From Mytilisepta virgata (Eukaryota; Mollusca; Bivalvia; Mytilida; Mytilidae), in assembly GCA_028015205.1 (NCBI GenBank), contig CM051521.1:72214314-72278313 (forward strand): 64,000 bases of DNA, given 5' to 3'. The position numbers and the translations under genes are program-made. The notes beneath the pieces were generated by a model, which saw nothing but the letters and a program-made list of their open reading frames with translations, was not told where the DNA came from and did not search any database. Below, piece by piece: positions 1-11,102 of the stretch. The stretch's first letter is position 1, and each line of letters begins with the position of its first letter.

Positions 1-375
1 CCCACCAAGAACCATCTTTTGATTAATATGTTGGTTCTAGGTATTCTAGTTGCTTAGAAATGGACTTAACCATGACAAAGTGACAAATTCACTCAAGCAT
101 GAAATTGAGGTCAAGGTAAAAAAACAGGTGTCAGACGGACATGTACCCACCAAGAAATATTTATTGACAAAATTCAGTGGGTCTAGGTATAGACTTAACC
201 ACGAAAAAGTGACAAAGCCACTCTAGGTCCAAGCCATGTGTCAGACTGGCATGTACCCACTAAGAAATATCTATAGACCAAATATGATTGGCCTAGGTAT
301 TACAGTTGCTGAGAAATGGATTTAACCACGAAACTTGGACGCAGATTTTAAATTCATGTTTGTGAAGTCAGTGAA
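1..375. repeat. Diverged tandem interspersed repeat (~110-145 bp units)
   Basis: Phrases such as TGTACCCACCAAGAAATAT and GGTCTAGGTAT recur about every 110-145 bp: a partial unit at 1, then units near 130 and 240. Each unit includes a GTCAGAC(G/T)GGCATGTACCC-like stretch. No coding potential is visible. This is probably the 3' part of an interspersed element whose left end lies outside the window. Confidence 0.55.
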
Positions 376-394
376 CCATGAAAATGAAGTCAGG

Positions 395-1205
395 GTTACA
401 AGACAAGTATAACTCTGAAAGAGGACCAACTAAAGACCATTGCAGCCAAGTTTTGTTCCAACTGGCCAAGTTGCTTCAGACAAGGTCCTTTGTTAAACTA
501 AGTTCGGCTCTGGCGGCCATCTTGGATAACGGGGGGGGGATCGGATATATTTCTGAAAGGGGACCACCTTAGGACCATTGCTGCTAACTTTTGTTCCAAT
601 TTGCAAAGCGGTTTCAGACAAGATCTTTAATTTCCCATTGGGTCCTATGTTAAAATTAGTTAAGGCTCTGTCGGCCCTCTTTGGGTGTCGGGCGGGGTCA
701 TCGGACATCATTCTGAAAGAGGACCACCTATGGATCATTGCTGTCCTGTCAAGTTTCGTTCCATTTGGCCAAGCGGTTTCACTTTCAGAGAAAAAGATTT
801 CTTTTTATATCAGACAAGAGTTGCCCATGGTAGGAATGCTCGTCTTCCAATCAGGATGAAAAAAAAAATCATAAAAGACTTTCCATAGATACTTCCTGTC
901 AAGTTTGGCTGACAGTTTTGGCCAAGCAGTTCCAGAGAAATATTTTTTTAATCAACCAACGAGAAACAAGAATTGCCCATGATGGCCATGCTAGTTGCCT
1001 GGTCGGGACGAAATGAGGAAAATTCGTAAAGAACCTCCCATAGAAGCTTCTTGTCAAGTTTGTTGTCCGATCGGGACAAAATGAGCAATGTAATAAAGGA
1101 CCTTAAATAGAGGCTTCCTGTCATATTTAATTTCATTTGGTCCAGTGGTTTCAGCGAAGAAAATTAAAATGTGAAAAGTTAACAGACGGACGTACGCCAA
1201 GTGAC
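395..1205 (+). repeat. Interspersed repeat, family A (copy 1)
   Basis: This copy consists of diverged internal units containing GAAAGAGGACCA, CCAATTTGGCC-like, GTTTCAGACAAG, GGGTCCTATGTTAAA and GGCCATCTTGG phrases, and it ends near the ACAGACGGACGTACGCCAAG motif. The same phrases recur in plus orientation at 12110-15510, 15948-16545, 56410-57726 and 62664-63627, and in reverse at 38721-40243. Short ORFs across it are not conserved between copies, so I read it as non-coding. Confidence 0.75.
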
Positions 1206-1763
1206 GCACTTAATAGCTTAGATAGTACTTTAATGATGAAAGAATGTTACGAAGTTTTCAAAAATCTTTGACCTCTGTACGACAATTATGTTATTATGGG
1301 GATATAAGGGAAGGTGAAGCTGTTTGATCTAAGTATTTTAAAATATATTTCAACAAGGGATACTAGTTCTGTTATAAGAAGTTTGCACTTCGTTGCGACA
1401 GTTTGTGATAGGCTCTGCTTTTAATATTATTCTCAAGTGGAAACTCAGTTTTGTTTAATTTCAGCAAACAGTCTATATAGTTTAAATACGTACTTACTAA
1501 AGAAAAATGCATTCCCTTTATATGATATAATTCGACTGAAGTGAAGAGGATAATTGATAACAGAAATTTAAATAGTTTGCATTATGAAGGAATAAATCCG
1601 TTGATTAACAAAGGTGAATTTGTAATATCTTGGGTGTAGAAAGATTGATGTCCTAAAAAAAATATGAATACGGATAATTTTTATTAAGTCAAGCGTGTAG
1701 TGAGATATTATAGTTTGCCCTGGTGACAATAACACAGTGCATAACTTGGCAAGAAGAAAAAAC
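1206..1763. other. Upstream region of the TMEM26-like gene; nothing specific seen
   Basis: This AT-rich stretch precedes the first coding ATG. It presumably holds the promoter and 5' UTR, but I recognise no TATA box, initiator or upstream exon with confidence. Confidence 0.3.
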
Positions 1764-1957
1764 ATGGTTATTATATGGAGTATCGTTCAGGCTGTTTTTG
1801 TTCGATGTCTATTATTTATTCATAGCTTTTTATGCATCTGGAGATCAGTAGATGTACAGAAAAATAATTTTTTTTGGTTGCTTGGTCTTGGAAATATTTT
1901 ACATATTGTGGAACTGGAGCACAGAATTCTGAAAAAGAAGGGACAAGAGGACAAATG
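1764..1957 (+). CDS. TMEM26: TMEM26-like, coding exon 1
   Basis: This exon encodes residues 1-64 plus two bases of codon 65, with the first two membrane segments. The donor is AAATG|GTATGG. A second GT four to five bases downstream would give the wrong phase for exon 2. The open frame extends upstream without an ATG, so 1764 is the first methionine. Confidence 0.87.
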
Positions 1958-4900
1958 GTATGGTAACAAAAAAAATATATAAATAGAAACATGTACATAT
2001 CTTGTCGATAAATCTTAATAAGGATCTTGAAGTACAAGATATTTATTATTGACATTTGATCATATGGAAATGAATGGACAGATTGGGATGTATGTTAAAG
2101 GGAATTCCAGAACGTACAAAAAGAGTTCGTATGGCCTTCAACACAGGGCCATTTATTTTGCTTTTTTTTTTGTTTTTTTTTTTTTGTTTTTTTGTTTTTG
2201 AAGCGCAACCCATCTTCTTTCATTCATAGTGTAAGATTCATAACGTAAAATACTATTGCGTAATTATAGGAACAATAACTGAATTTTCCGAGATAACTGT
2301 AAATTTATATTGGAATTTCCGATACAACATATAGTAGTTAGCACCCTTATTCTAAGTGTTCCGGCAATAGAATTTGCAAGTGAAGCGATTTTTTTTGTAG
2401 ATATAAACATTTTCCCCAAGGTCCAATGTTATATTCTACAGATCGAATTTGGTGAGTGTAAATCACCCAATCAGTGGCAAAGCTTTTATTTATTTGTAGA
2501 GATATCCCATATCAGCGTCATTAGACCTAGCTTTGCATTTCTAAAGAATCTCCGAAAATACAATGAATCCCATATCTTTTTAAGATAATTTTAATTTTGT
2601 TGTTGTTGAAATAATAAACGTTTCTGTCGCCTTAAGTACTTGTAAAATTATAATTACAAATAAATCTCCATCAGAGTTTTTATGAAATATTGTAAAGAGA
2701 GAGAGAGCACATGGGAATTTGTTCGAAATGTCGAGTTTTATTATTCGTTTGTGCAGTGTGTGTTACACTTTCAAGTGTAATATTTGATGTTATTTCATAT
2801 CAGAGAAAATTTATTGTTTTTATTGGTTAAAACATGGTCATGTGGTATTTATTAATCTGTGTTAAAATGCCAAGCAGGCATAATCATGATAATGCCCGCG
2901 CATTACCACACGGTAATGCCTGCTTGCAATTTAGAGTTAAAACTTTATAAAACGCAAACGTGATGCAGCAGTTATTAATTAAATTCTAGACATTTCTAGA
3001 TGAAATTTTGGTTTCAATGAAATAAAAACAATACTTGCTCAAATAGTATTGTTGTAATATTATATATAACAGGGAGCCTTTTCTTATGGACTTAGTAGGT
3101 ATGCATATTTCGAATAATAAATTCTTGTCAGTAATGCTTGAAGTATAAAAAAAAAATATATAGATGTGGGGAACTTCCATGAATGTACAATATACCAGCA
3201 TAGCACCAAAAGTAATGACAAAAACATAAACACACATCCAGAGGTCATCATGAGGTATCCAACATACATGTACATGTAAGGAATCCACGCCCAGCAGATT
3301 TATATTCTTCAATGAAATAAACACAATAGTTGCTTATATAGAAGGCATTATCATGATAAATTGACTGCCCTCGGGACAGATATTGCCTTCAACATTGACA
3401 ATGCCCTCGCCTGCGGCTTGGGCATTATCAATGTTTCAGGGAATATCAGTTCCTTGGGCAGTCAATTTATCATGATAATTCCCTCTATATAAGCAACTAT
3501 TGTATAATTATTATATATTATCTTATGATGGTGCGTTGTTATCTATTTCTCGCGCGATGAATTATTTGTCATAACTAATTCCCTGTCATATGATATAAAC
3601 AAGTGTTACAAGAAATTCTTTAATTTGATTGGTCTTGATCCAAACGTCGCTGTTTTCTGATTGGTTGAAATCTACGCGGTAATCGTTGAAAACCACCGTT
3701 GCATAGCAACATTTGACGTCACAGAAAAATGAACGTTAAGATTTCCCGCGGGTCGGACGCCGAATCACAAACAAACAAGTATTCCTGAAGAATCATAAGA
3801 GAAATGGTTTGAACAACTCATGAAAATTAGATACCGCTTGATATCAACTCTCGTTATTTAATTTGGACTTAATAATAAACTCGCCAAAGGCTTGTCTATT
3901 ATTATATCCAGATTAAACAACTCGATTTGATATCAAGCCATATCTAATTCTCACCATTGTGAAACCTATAATTACTACTTGAAAAACAACTATGTTATTT
4001 ACGTTTTTTATTCAACATTCCGTTATTAACTAATTAAAATAATTGGATTTTTTAATTTTTAAATTCTAAATTTTGTGTCGACCCACTCGTAACAAAAACA
4101 AATTTCAAATAATATGTATAATAATTTGTAAATCAGTTAAAAACTTTTTGAGGTAAACACGTTTTTCGTTATTAAAACATACATTTTGCTCATGGTGGAA
4201 GGGGGTTAAACTCCAAAAACTAGTATCACATTACCGTGATCACCCTCATGGTGGGAGGGGATTAAATCTCCAATAACAAGTATTACATTACCGTTGATCA
4301 CTAGCCTTTCAACACTGCATGAGGTTGTGTGTTCGAATCTCACATGTGGCAGGGTGTTTTCGACTCCGATCTTAATTGACAAGGATTGCCAATTTTCATA
4401 CCGAAGGTCTGTGGTTCTCTCCGGGTACTCCGGCTTCCTCCACTAATAAAAGCTGGCCGCCGCGAAATAGCCAAATGCGATGAAAACGGCGTAAACCCCC
4501 AACTAAACAAACACACATGACAGTGAAAACCCCCCACTGTGTAATAACTAGTATCACATTACCGTGATAACCCTCTCGATGGGAGGGGGTTAAATCTCCA
4601 ATAACTACTATCATATTACTGCGATAACCCTCACGGTGGGAAGGGGTTAAATCCCTTGTAACAATTATCACATTACCGTGATAGGCCTCACGATGGGAGG
4701 GGTTTAAATTTTCAATATGTAGTATCACATTACCGTGATAACCCTCATGGTGGGAGGGGCTAAATCCCCAACAACTAGTGTCACATTACCCTCATGGTGG
4801 GAAATGGTTAATCCCCAATAGCTAGTATCACATTACCAGGATAACCCTTATGATGGGAGGGGGTTAAATCTGCAATAACTATTATCACATTACCGTGATA

Positions 4901-7900
4901 ATCCTCATGGTGGGAGGGGTTAAATCTGCAATAACTAGTATCCCATTACCATGATAACCCTCACTGTGGGAAGGGGTTAAATCCACAAAACAAATAACTA
5001 GTATCACATTACCATGATAACCCTCATGGTGGGTGGGGGTTAAATCTCCTGTAACTAGAATCACATTACTGGGATAACACTCATGGTGGGAGGGGGTTAA
5101 ATTTCCAATTACTAGAATCACATTACTGGTATAACCCTTATGGTGGGAGGGGGTTAAATCTTCTATAACAAGTATCACATTACAGTGATAATCCTCACGG
5201 TGGAAGGGGGTTAAATCTCAAATAACTAGTATCACATAATCGTGATAACTCTCACGGTGGGAGGGGGTTTAATCTATAACAAATATCACATTACCGTGAT
5301 AACACTCACGGTGGGAGGGTGTTAAATCTCAAATAACTAGTATCAGATTACCATGATAGTCCTCATGGTGGGTGGGGGTTAAATTTCCAATTAGTAGAAT
5401 CACATTACTGGTATAACCCTTACGGTGGGAGGGGGTTAAATCTTCTATAACAAGTATCACATTACAGTGATAATCCTCAAGGTAGGAGGGGGTTAAATCT
5501 CAAATAACTAGTATCACATTACCGTGATAACCCTGACGGTAAAAGGGGGTTAAATCTATAACAAGTATCACATTACCATGATAACCTTCACGGTGGGAGG
5601 GGTTTAATCTCAAACAACTAGTATCACATTACCGTGATAACCCTCACGGTGGAAGGGGGTTAAATCTCAAATAACTAGTATCACATAATCGTGATAACTC
5701 TCACGGTGGGAGGGGGTTTTATCTATAACAAATATCACATTACCGTGATAACACTCACGGTGGGAGAAGTTAAATCTCAAATAACTAGTATCACATTACC
5801 GTGATAACCCTTACGGTGGAAGGGGGTTAAATCTCAAATAACTAGTATCACATTACAGTAATAACTCTCACTTAGGGAGGGGGTTAAATCTCAAATAACT
5901 AGTATCACATTACCGTGATAACCTTTTCGACTTAATTTGTTTAATAGAATTTTTTGCTCATGAAAATTCTATACTATAGATAATAGAAAGACAGTATACG
6001 ACAGTTTTACAGTTAAACAAGAACATTTTACCATGCTATTTAAATCATGTACCGTCCAACCAATTTTAACATTACAACCTAGCGGTCATCTTTTTGGTTG
6101 TCATACTGTATTGGCTTTTATAGTGTGCTAAATACAACAGAGGCTCAGGATATACAATTGGGGAAACCAATGCTTTCATAGTGTGCTAAATACACCAGAG
6201 GCTCAGGATATACAATTGGGGGATACCAATGCTTTTATAGTGTGCTAAATACACCAGAGGCTCAGGATATACAGTTGGGGGATATCAATGCTTTTATAGT
6301 GTGCTAATACAACAGAGGCTCAGGATATACAATTGGGGGATACCAATGCCTTCATAATGTGCTAAATACACCAGAGGCTCAGGATATACAATTGGGGGAT
6401 ATCAATGCTTTTATAGTGTGCTAATACAACAGAGGCTCAGGATATACAATTGGGGGATACGATTTACCATCACCACCCCTCAGTGTCTGTACATACTCTA
6501 CTTTGCTGATTGTTGTTTCTGTGTTAATTTTTATCTGAGGTCTATCGATTTAATAGCGTTAATTGATTGTCATGCCATTGTTAACTTTTCCTGTCGTTCA
6601 TTTCGTTGTTTATTCATGTTATTAGCAGTGACCATTTGCAAAGTGCACTCAGAAGAATAAAATAAAAATAAACCATGATTTGTCAATCTCTAAGATCATA
6701 TGTCTGTAGGGTGATAGACCATTCATTACCCCAAAAAGTTTGCTGTCAAAATAAACAATTTTTTGCTCAGGAAAATTCTATACTGTAGATTTGTAGTTGA
6801 GCATGACACTTTCTTAGATTTGTAGTGCAGTAGACACAACCATATATAAAAATAACTATATTACAGGTTTTGTCCTTGTTTTCTTATCCATTTGATCAAT
6901 ACAATTCCTGCTATATGGTTATTGGAGTTTGATCGTCTGAATCGAAACGACAATCTTCTTGTTGCCTCTAGTAATACCAGCAATATAACTACTGAAGACG
7001 AAGCTGAATCCTTATCATCTATAGAGGGGGTAAGTTCCTTTTTCTGCTACTTCTGGATCAATGGGATGTAGAGAATATAAAATATCGGAAAAAGAATAAC
7101 GAAGCGAAATAACAGTGAAAAAAGTCAACAAATTCGAATGTCCCCTACTGGCTTGAGCTGTGATAAAACGCAAAATCTCCTGGAGTATGTGAATTAGACG
7201 AAGGCGTATGGACAGAGTGATCTCTAATTTGCTGACAAATGTTTGATAAATGATTTGGAATTTATTCAGACAAAATATTCACAACATATTTCTATTTTAT
7301 TTTTTAGCATTTTAAAACTATATTCCCACTTCGGATACATCACTTATCTTCAATTTTGGGGGTATTTTGTCGCATCCATGTATTTTTCTTTTCCTTTATT
7401 TTTGTGGGAAAGGAAGGGGTTCAAGCATTTTGCTTCCGAAATTATTAATTTTTAAAATGCAAAAACAACTTATTTTGATTTATTTTCTTCTTTTATTTAC
7501 AGTTTTCTTCTAACTGCAACATTTTTACACGTGAGCTTGGATGTAAAATAATTCTGTTACTACATGTAAAACTATTACTTAGCCTGTATCATCTGTTGAA
7601 GGCTAAAGCAATCAATAGAAAGATGATTTAACCTTATCTGTCTAAGGCAATAGTTAACATCTCGTTTGTCAATTAAAGTGTAACTTTTTGTGTGAAGTAT
7701 ATGTGAAGGTATTTGTGTGTTTCATTGTAGACTTGTGCATTAACTCTCAAATAGATGAAATGAAATACATGTACATGTATCTGTTTTTCTACTGTCAGTT
7801 ACAGTAACTGTACAATTTTTTCAATTTTTGATAAGATCAGTAGCGTCAACTATGATTTGTATTTCAGATTACTATTCCAGTAAAACTCGATCCAGACACG

Positions 7901-8626
7901 TGGACTTCAGTGTTAGAACAAGGCTTTTTGTTCATTTTATTACTATCACGCTGGATATTACCACGTGGTAAGCTCACTAGAGATCAGCTCTCACAACTTT
8001 TATTCATGTATATTGGATCTGGCTCTGATGTCGTGGAACTTTTCATTATATTTGAGGAACCAGAAATTCGAAGTGATAAGACATTCAGTTATGCGATTCT
8101 AAGTATTTGGACAGTCAGCTTATTCCAATTTACTTTAGTTCTTACGTCAACAAGAAAAAAGAGAGGTGGTTTTACTGAGACAAGTTCGATGGAAATAGAT
8201 GAATCATATTCAAATTGTTGTGCAAAAATGGTAGAAATGGAAATATGGAGTCTCTTTGTGGCTATGATTTTACAGGATGGACCATTTCTAACAATACGAC
8301 TTTGTGCTATATTTGTCAAAGGCGTACTCAGTTATGGTATTATTTTTTTCGCCAGTAAAAACATTCTTATGCTTATGATGCTGTTTTACAGATGCATAGT
8401 AGTAGGAAGTCATAAAAAAGAATTAGAAGAAAAATCAAAGGAGAAGGAAGAAAAAACTAAAAAAATAAAAGATAAACTGGATAAAATGGAGGAACAGACA
8501 AGAAAACAAAATTCTAGAATGAAACAAGCAACCACGAGGAAACAGGAAAAATTATCCTACGACGAACGACCAAATTACTGGTCAAACTCTTATGGGTTCA
8601 ATTATGGATATTACGGATACTACTAA
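1764..8626 (+). CDS. TMEM26: TMEM26-family multi-pass membrane protein (three coding exons)
   Basis: CDS join 1764-1957, 6867-7029, 7868-8626, totalling 1,116 nt or 371 aa, close to my recollection of vertebrate TMEM26 (about 368 aa). Splice phases match exactly: exon 1 ends with two bases of a Trp codon that exon 2 completes, and exons 2/3 join between codons. Family-like blocks are the N-terminal segment with RCLLFIHS and WLLGLGN, exon 2 WLLEFD, and exon 3 RWILPRG followed by TRDQLSQLL. About seven or eight hydrophobic segments are visible (roughly residues 2-26, 36-53, 66-86, 138-150, 163-181, 194-212, 245-268, 275-298). Two N-glycosylation sequons lie at N101 and N104. Residues 302-347 are a Lys/Glu-rich likely coiled coil, and the last ~23 residues are rich in Tyr, Asn and Gly. 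The first ATG at 1764 is chosen because translation from it begins directly at the first membrane segment. Family function is poorly defined; vertebrate TMEM26 is used as a beige-adipocyte marker, which says little about a mollusc. Intron 1 is 4.9 kb and full of repeats. Confidence 0.9.
2158..2201. repeat. T-rich low-complexity tract
   Basis: A T homopolymer interrupted by single G residues, in TMEM26 intron 1. It may be the tail of a minus-strand retroposon, but no body is recognisable. Confidence 0.6.
2871..2936. repeat. Short fold-back palindrome
   Basis: The outer arms CAAGCAGGCAT and ATGCCTGCTTG are inverted and enclose a second stem, CATTACC-ACAC-GGTAATG. The ATCATGATAATGCC phrase is shared with the larger palindrome at 3323-3503, so the two may be relatives. 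Confidence 0.6.
3323..3503. mobile_element. Long fold-back palindrome (MITE-like)
   Basis: An almost complete hairpin of about 180 bp. The left arm ACAATAGTTGCTTATATAG is mirrored by CTATATAAGCAACTATTGT, pairing continues through TATCATGATAAATTGACTG, and an inner stem closes on a small GC-rich loop (CTCGCCTGCGG). No protein is encoded. I call it a non-autonomous fold-back element by architecture only. Confidence 0.75.
3821..3953. mobile_element. Fold-back palindrome
   Basis: The arms contain CTTGATATCAA and AATTAGATA on the left and mirrored copies on the right, with a loop near CTCGCCAAAGGCTTG. Arm similarity is high over about 65 bp each. It lies in TMEM26 intron 1. Confidence 0.72.
4191..5930. 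repeat. 57-bp minisatellite array, interrupted by a SINE
   Basis: About 26 diverged units of about 57 bp (for example CTAGTATCAC recurring at 5618 and 5675) with the core ATCACATTACCGTGATAACC followed by a G-rich GGTGGGAGGGGGTTAAAT. Each unit carries a small inverted pair, ATCAC/GTGAT. The array is broken at about 4295-4540 by a tRNA-type SINE. Open frames on the minus strand here are artefacts of the repeat. Confidence 0.95.
4295..4535 (+). mobile_element. tRNA-derived SINE, 5'-truncated
   Basis: It contains the B-box-like GTTCGAATCTC and a conserved central block, CTCCGGGTACTCCGGCTTCC, shared with the copies at 41857-42101 and 46395-46662. It ends CCCAACTAAACAAACAC. The tRNA 5' half including the A box is missing. 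The central block resembles the MetaSINE-type core, from memory. It sits inside the 57-bp minisatellite, so the array pre-dates the insertion. Confidence 0.8.
6121..6460. repeat. 58-59-bp minisatellite, six units
   Basis: TAGTGTGCTAAATAC begins units at 6121, 6179, 6238, 6297, 6355 (variant TAATGTGCTA) and 6414. Each continues with AGAGGCTCAGGATATACA and ATTGGGGGATA. Two alternating variants (CTAATACAACAG and CTAAATACACCAG) suggest higher-order copying. It is located in TMEM26 intron 1. Confidence 0.93.
6867..7029 (+). CDS. TMEM26: TMEM26-like, coding exon 2
   Basis: The acceptor TATTACAG precedes the exon and the donor GGG|GTAAGT follows it. The exon gives residues 65-119, with a hydrophobic segment ending WLLEFD followed by a hydrophilic loop with two N-x-S/T sequons. 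It was too short and ATG-less to appear as an obvious ORF; it was found by splice sites and phase. Confidence 0.87.
7868..8626 (+). CDS. TMEM26: TMEM26-like, terminal coding exon 3
   Basis: The acceptor TGTATTTCAG opens this exon between codons. It encodes residues 120-371, with the RWILPRG/TRDQLSQLL block, four or five membrane segments, a charged likely coiled coil and a Tyr/Gly/Asn-rich tail, ending at TAA 8624-8626. Confidence 0.92.
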   Translation: MTIPVKLDPDTWTSVLEQGFLFILLLSRWILPRGKLTRDQLSQLLFMYIGSGSDVVELFIIFEEPEIRSDKTFSYAILSIWTVSLFQFTLVLTSTRKKRGGFTETSSMEIDESYSNCCAKMVEMEIWSLFVAMILQDGPFLTIRLCAIFVKGVLSYGIIFFASKNILMLMMLFYRCIVVGSHKKELEEKSKEKEEKTKKIKDKLDKMEEQTRKQNSRMKQATTRKQEKLSYDERPNYWSNSYGFNYGYYGYY

Positions 8627-8924
8627 ACCAGATGTTAAAATATTTTGGAGCAAAATCCGTAATTTGGTGTGATCACACCAGGTCAACTGTCACTGACATA
8701 ATGTTACCGAACAAATTATTCCAGGAAACAACAATTAACCCGTTTATATTCAGAATGCCTCTGTATTTTATATGCACCAATTTTCTACCTACAATTTCTA
8801 ATTACACAATTCTTTAAATATAATTGAAGAATATAATATGAAGCACGTATACACGTTATATTACTATTGAAGTTTTCAAATAGAACAGGTACTTATATTT
8901 ACTGTGAGTAAGCTTAGCCTTAGG

Positions 8925-8930
8925 AATAAA
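8925..8930 (+). promoter_or_regulatory. Candidate polyadenylation signal of the TMEM26-like gene
   Basis: AATAAA lies about 300 nt after the stop codon, the first canonical hexamer downstream. Use of this site is inferred only. Confidence 0.4.
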
Positions 8931-9735
8931 CCAGGGTTAGGGTTAAAGCTAATCAGAATTAGGTTAAGGGTTTAATTTACAGCTGGTATCCAAGTAGGTT
9001 CAGTTGGAGTTGGAACTAGGGGTTCTAAGAAGATTATAGGTCTTGTGTTAGTGTGAGGTCTGTGTTAGAATTTCTTTTTGTAGTCATTTAATATTAGATT
9101 TGCAGCTAGACATTACGTTATCAGCAACAATAAGAACCTTCCCTCCAATTCTTTTTGTTGATTTTACCTTCCCCCTTTCTCTCATGCAGCAACTCCTCAC
9201 TCCTCTTCCTTCAAAGTATGCGAGTATAGTCATGCGTACCATACATTTATTATTTAGCAGCTCCAGTGTGTTATGAGGACCGATTAACCTAGCCCTATGC
9301 AGTAATAAAGGAAATTCCCTGGTCCTTCTGAACAGCAGTATCAGCAGCAACTCCCATCTCACTTCATCAAAGACTGAGATAAGCACGTGAGTATAATAGT
9401 CTTGAGCAGCTGGAGTAAAGCTGTGAGCAGCTTGTGCATACATATAGTCCTATTGGTGATATAAATATATCCCCTCCTGGTCAGCAGCAAAAGCGACCCC
9501 CATCTCACCTCATTTACCTGAGTATTGATAAGACTATTATACTAATATCTATCTGAATTTTCCCATATTGTAGTATGAGATTCCTCAGAGATCAAAGATA
9601 CTGATCGTGAGATGTCAAAGTGCACTCCATATAAATATATAAAACTGGAATATTTTGGGAGGATTTGTCATTGTCTTTAAGATTTCAGAGAAGATCTTGT
9701 ATGTTTCACTTCTGTAACAATATACAACTAGAAAT
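8931..9735. other. Intergenic DNA with a partial internal duplication
   Basis: No gene is recognised. Two related segments (about 9320-9410 and 9475-9545) share CCCATCTCAC(C/T)TCAT and a TGAGTAT...AGACTATTATAC-like stretch, suggesting an old tandem repeat. The 119-codon minus-strand open frame across 9084-9443 has no recognisable domain. Confidence 0.35.
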
Positions 9736-9737
9736 CT

Positions 9738-10957
9738 GGACTGTCGGATTCGACAGTAATCCCCACACCTCCTGTAAGTATTTGGACAACTTACCTATAG
9801 TCAAAAATATAATATCTTATTCCCATCCAAAAATAGTATGCAGTCGTTCTATAAGGAATTAAATCAATAAACCTAATGAAAAATGACAAAAACCTTAGTT
9901 CACAAGCTTAAACCGACAATTTTTTAAATTTGACCTGTGTGAGCCCCTGGATCAAATCGATATTCTAAATCCTTATTGTGCAACTAAATATAGTGTAGAC
10001 CAATACTATATATAAGCAAACTGAAAGAGAAGTTAAGGTCACAAGCTTAAGGATGATCGCTGGTCTAAAAGGAAATAAATAGGATTTGCAATAGGTGTTT
10101 TAGTTTGAGAGAACATATGAATAGTAAACAAATAAGCAAGAAAAAAATATAGGTTCATGTGCTCATTTTAGAGCTATAAGGCCTTGAAAATTTGAAGGAA
10201 ATGGGTTTTCTCTGGATTTTTCCTTGTCTTTGCATTGACAACTTCAGTCTCTCAAAAATGTATGAAAAAATAAAAAGGATTTTATAAGATTTTGTCAATT
10301 ACCATTTTACGGTATATATGGTTGAATTATAAAAGAAAAAGTTGGGGTTCATGGGCAAAAAACTTCATGTTTAAGAAATGGATAAAACCTGAGGGTTCCG
10401 AAAATCTGACAAAAAGACCAAAATATGACCAGCGAGCATCCTTAAATTAAAATTTTCCGACCCATGCGGACTCCAATTTTAGAAAATTAAAATTCTAAAA
10501 TCTTATTGCACACCTGCATATGGTGTTTGACAATACTGTATAGAAATAAAATGCATAAATTGAAAAACAAAAGTCAAGTTTATGTCACAAGCTTAAATTG
10601 ATAATTTTTCAAAATTCGACCCCTGTGGGCCCTTGTTTAGAAAATCAAATCCTAAAACCTTATTGCGCATCTGCATATGATGCATGACAATACTGTACAG
10701 AAATAAAATGCATAAATTGAAAAATGACAAGCTTGAATTCAAAATTTTTAAAGTTCAACCCATGAAGGCCCCTTGTTTATAAAATCAAAATTCTAAAACC
10801 TTATTGCGTATCTAGAGGTGGTATGCAACCATTCTATATAGAAATTGAATTCCTAAACCCACGAGTGAAGGAGGAGTTGACATCACAAGAAAGTGTGATG
10901 GACGGACGGACGGAGACAATCGCTATATCCCCGAACTTTCTTTGAAAGTGCAGGCAT
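9738..10957 (+). repeat. Interspersed repeat, family C (copy 1)
   Basis: It starts with a small hairpin, CTGTCGGATTCGACAG. Internal ~150-bp units contain CACAAGCTTAAA, TTCGACCC(C)TGTGG and CCTTATTGCGCATCTGCATA phrases. It ends with GTGAAGGAGGAGTTGACATC, then GACGGACGGACGGAGACAAT and CCCCGAACTTTCTTTGAAAG. Further copies are at 29297-29555 (partial) and 30985-31960. It is non-coding. Confidence 0.8.
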
Positions 10958-11102
10958 AATTACGGCCCTCATTAGTGGTAGACATTCAGATTTGGCAACC
11001 CGAGAGAGGTTGTTTTCCCCGACAGCTTGCCTGAGGGAAAACAACCTGTCAATGCTCCGGGTTGTCAAATCTGAATGTCTACCTCAAATGAGGGCCGTAA
11101 TT
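10958..11102. mobile_element. Fold-back palindrome
   Basis: AATTACGGCCCTCATT at the left is mirrored by AATGAGGGCCGTAATT at the right. Inner arms contain GTAGACATTCAGATTTG and its complement, then a Gly-codon-like GTTGTTTTCCC stem. The loop is about 10-15 nt. It abuts the end of the family C repeat. A related AGGGCCGTAATTG end occurs at about 27906. Confidence 0.78.

Noticed and set aside
4396..5178. Minus-strand open frames of ~110 and ~97 codons with repeated DLTPSHREGY-like peptides
   Set aside because: They are translations of the 57-bp minisatellite, whose unit is divisible by three; no splice, promoter or family support.
4191..6460. CRISPR-like periodic arrays
   Set aside because: Units are contiguous, without unique spacers, in an intron of an animal gene; these are minisatellites.
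8930..8965. Telomere-like GGGTTAGGGTTA
   Set aside because: Only about two repeats, without an array; chance in AT-rich DNA.
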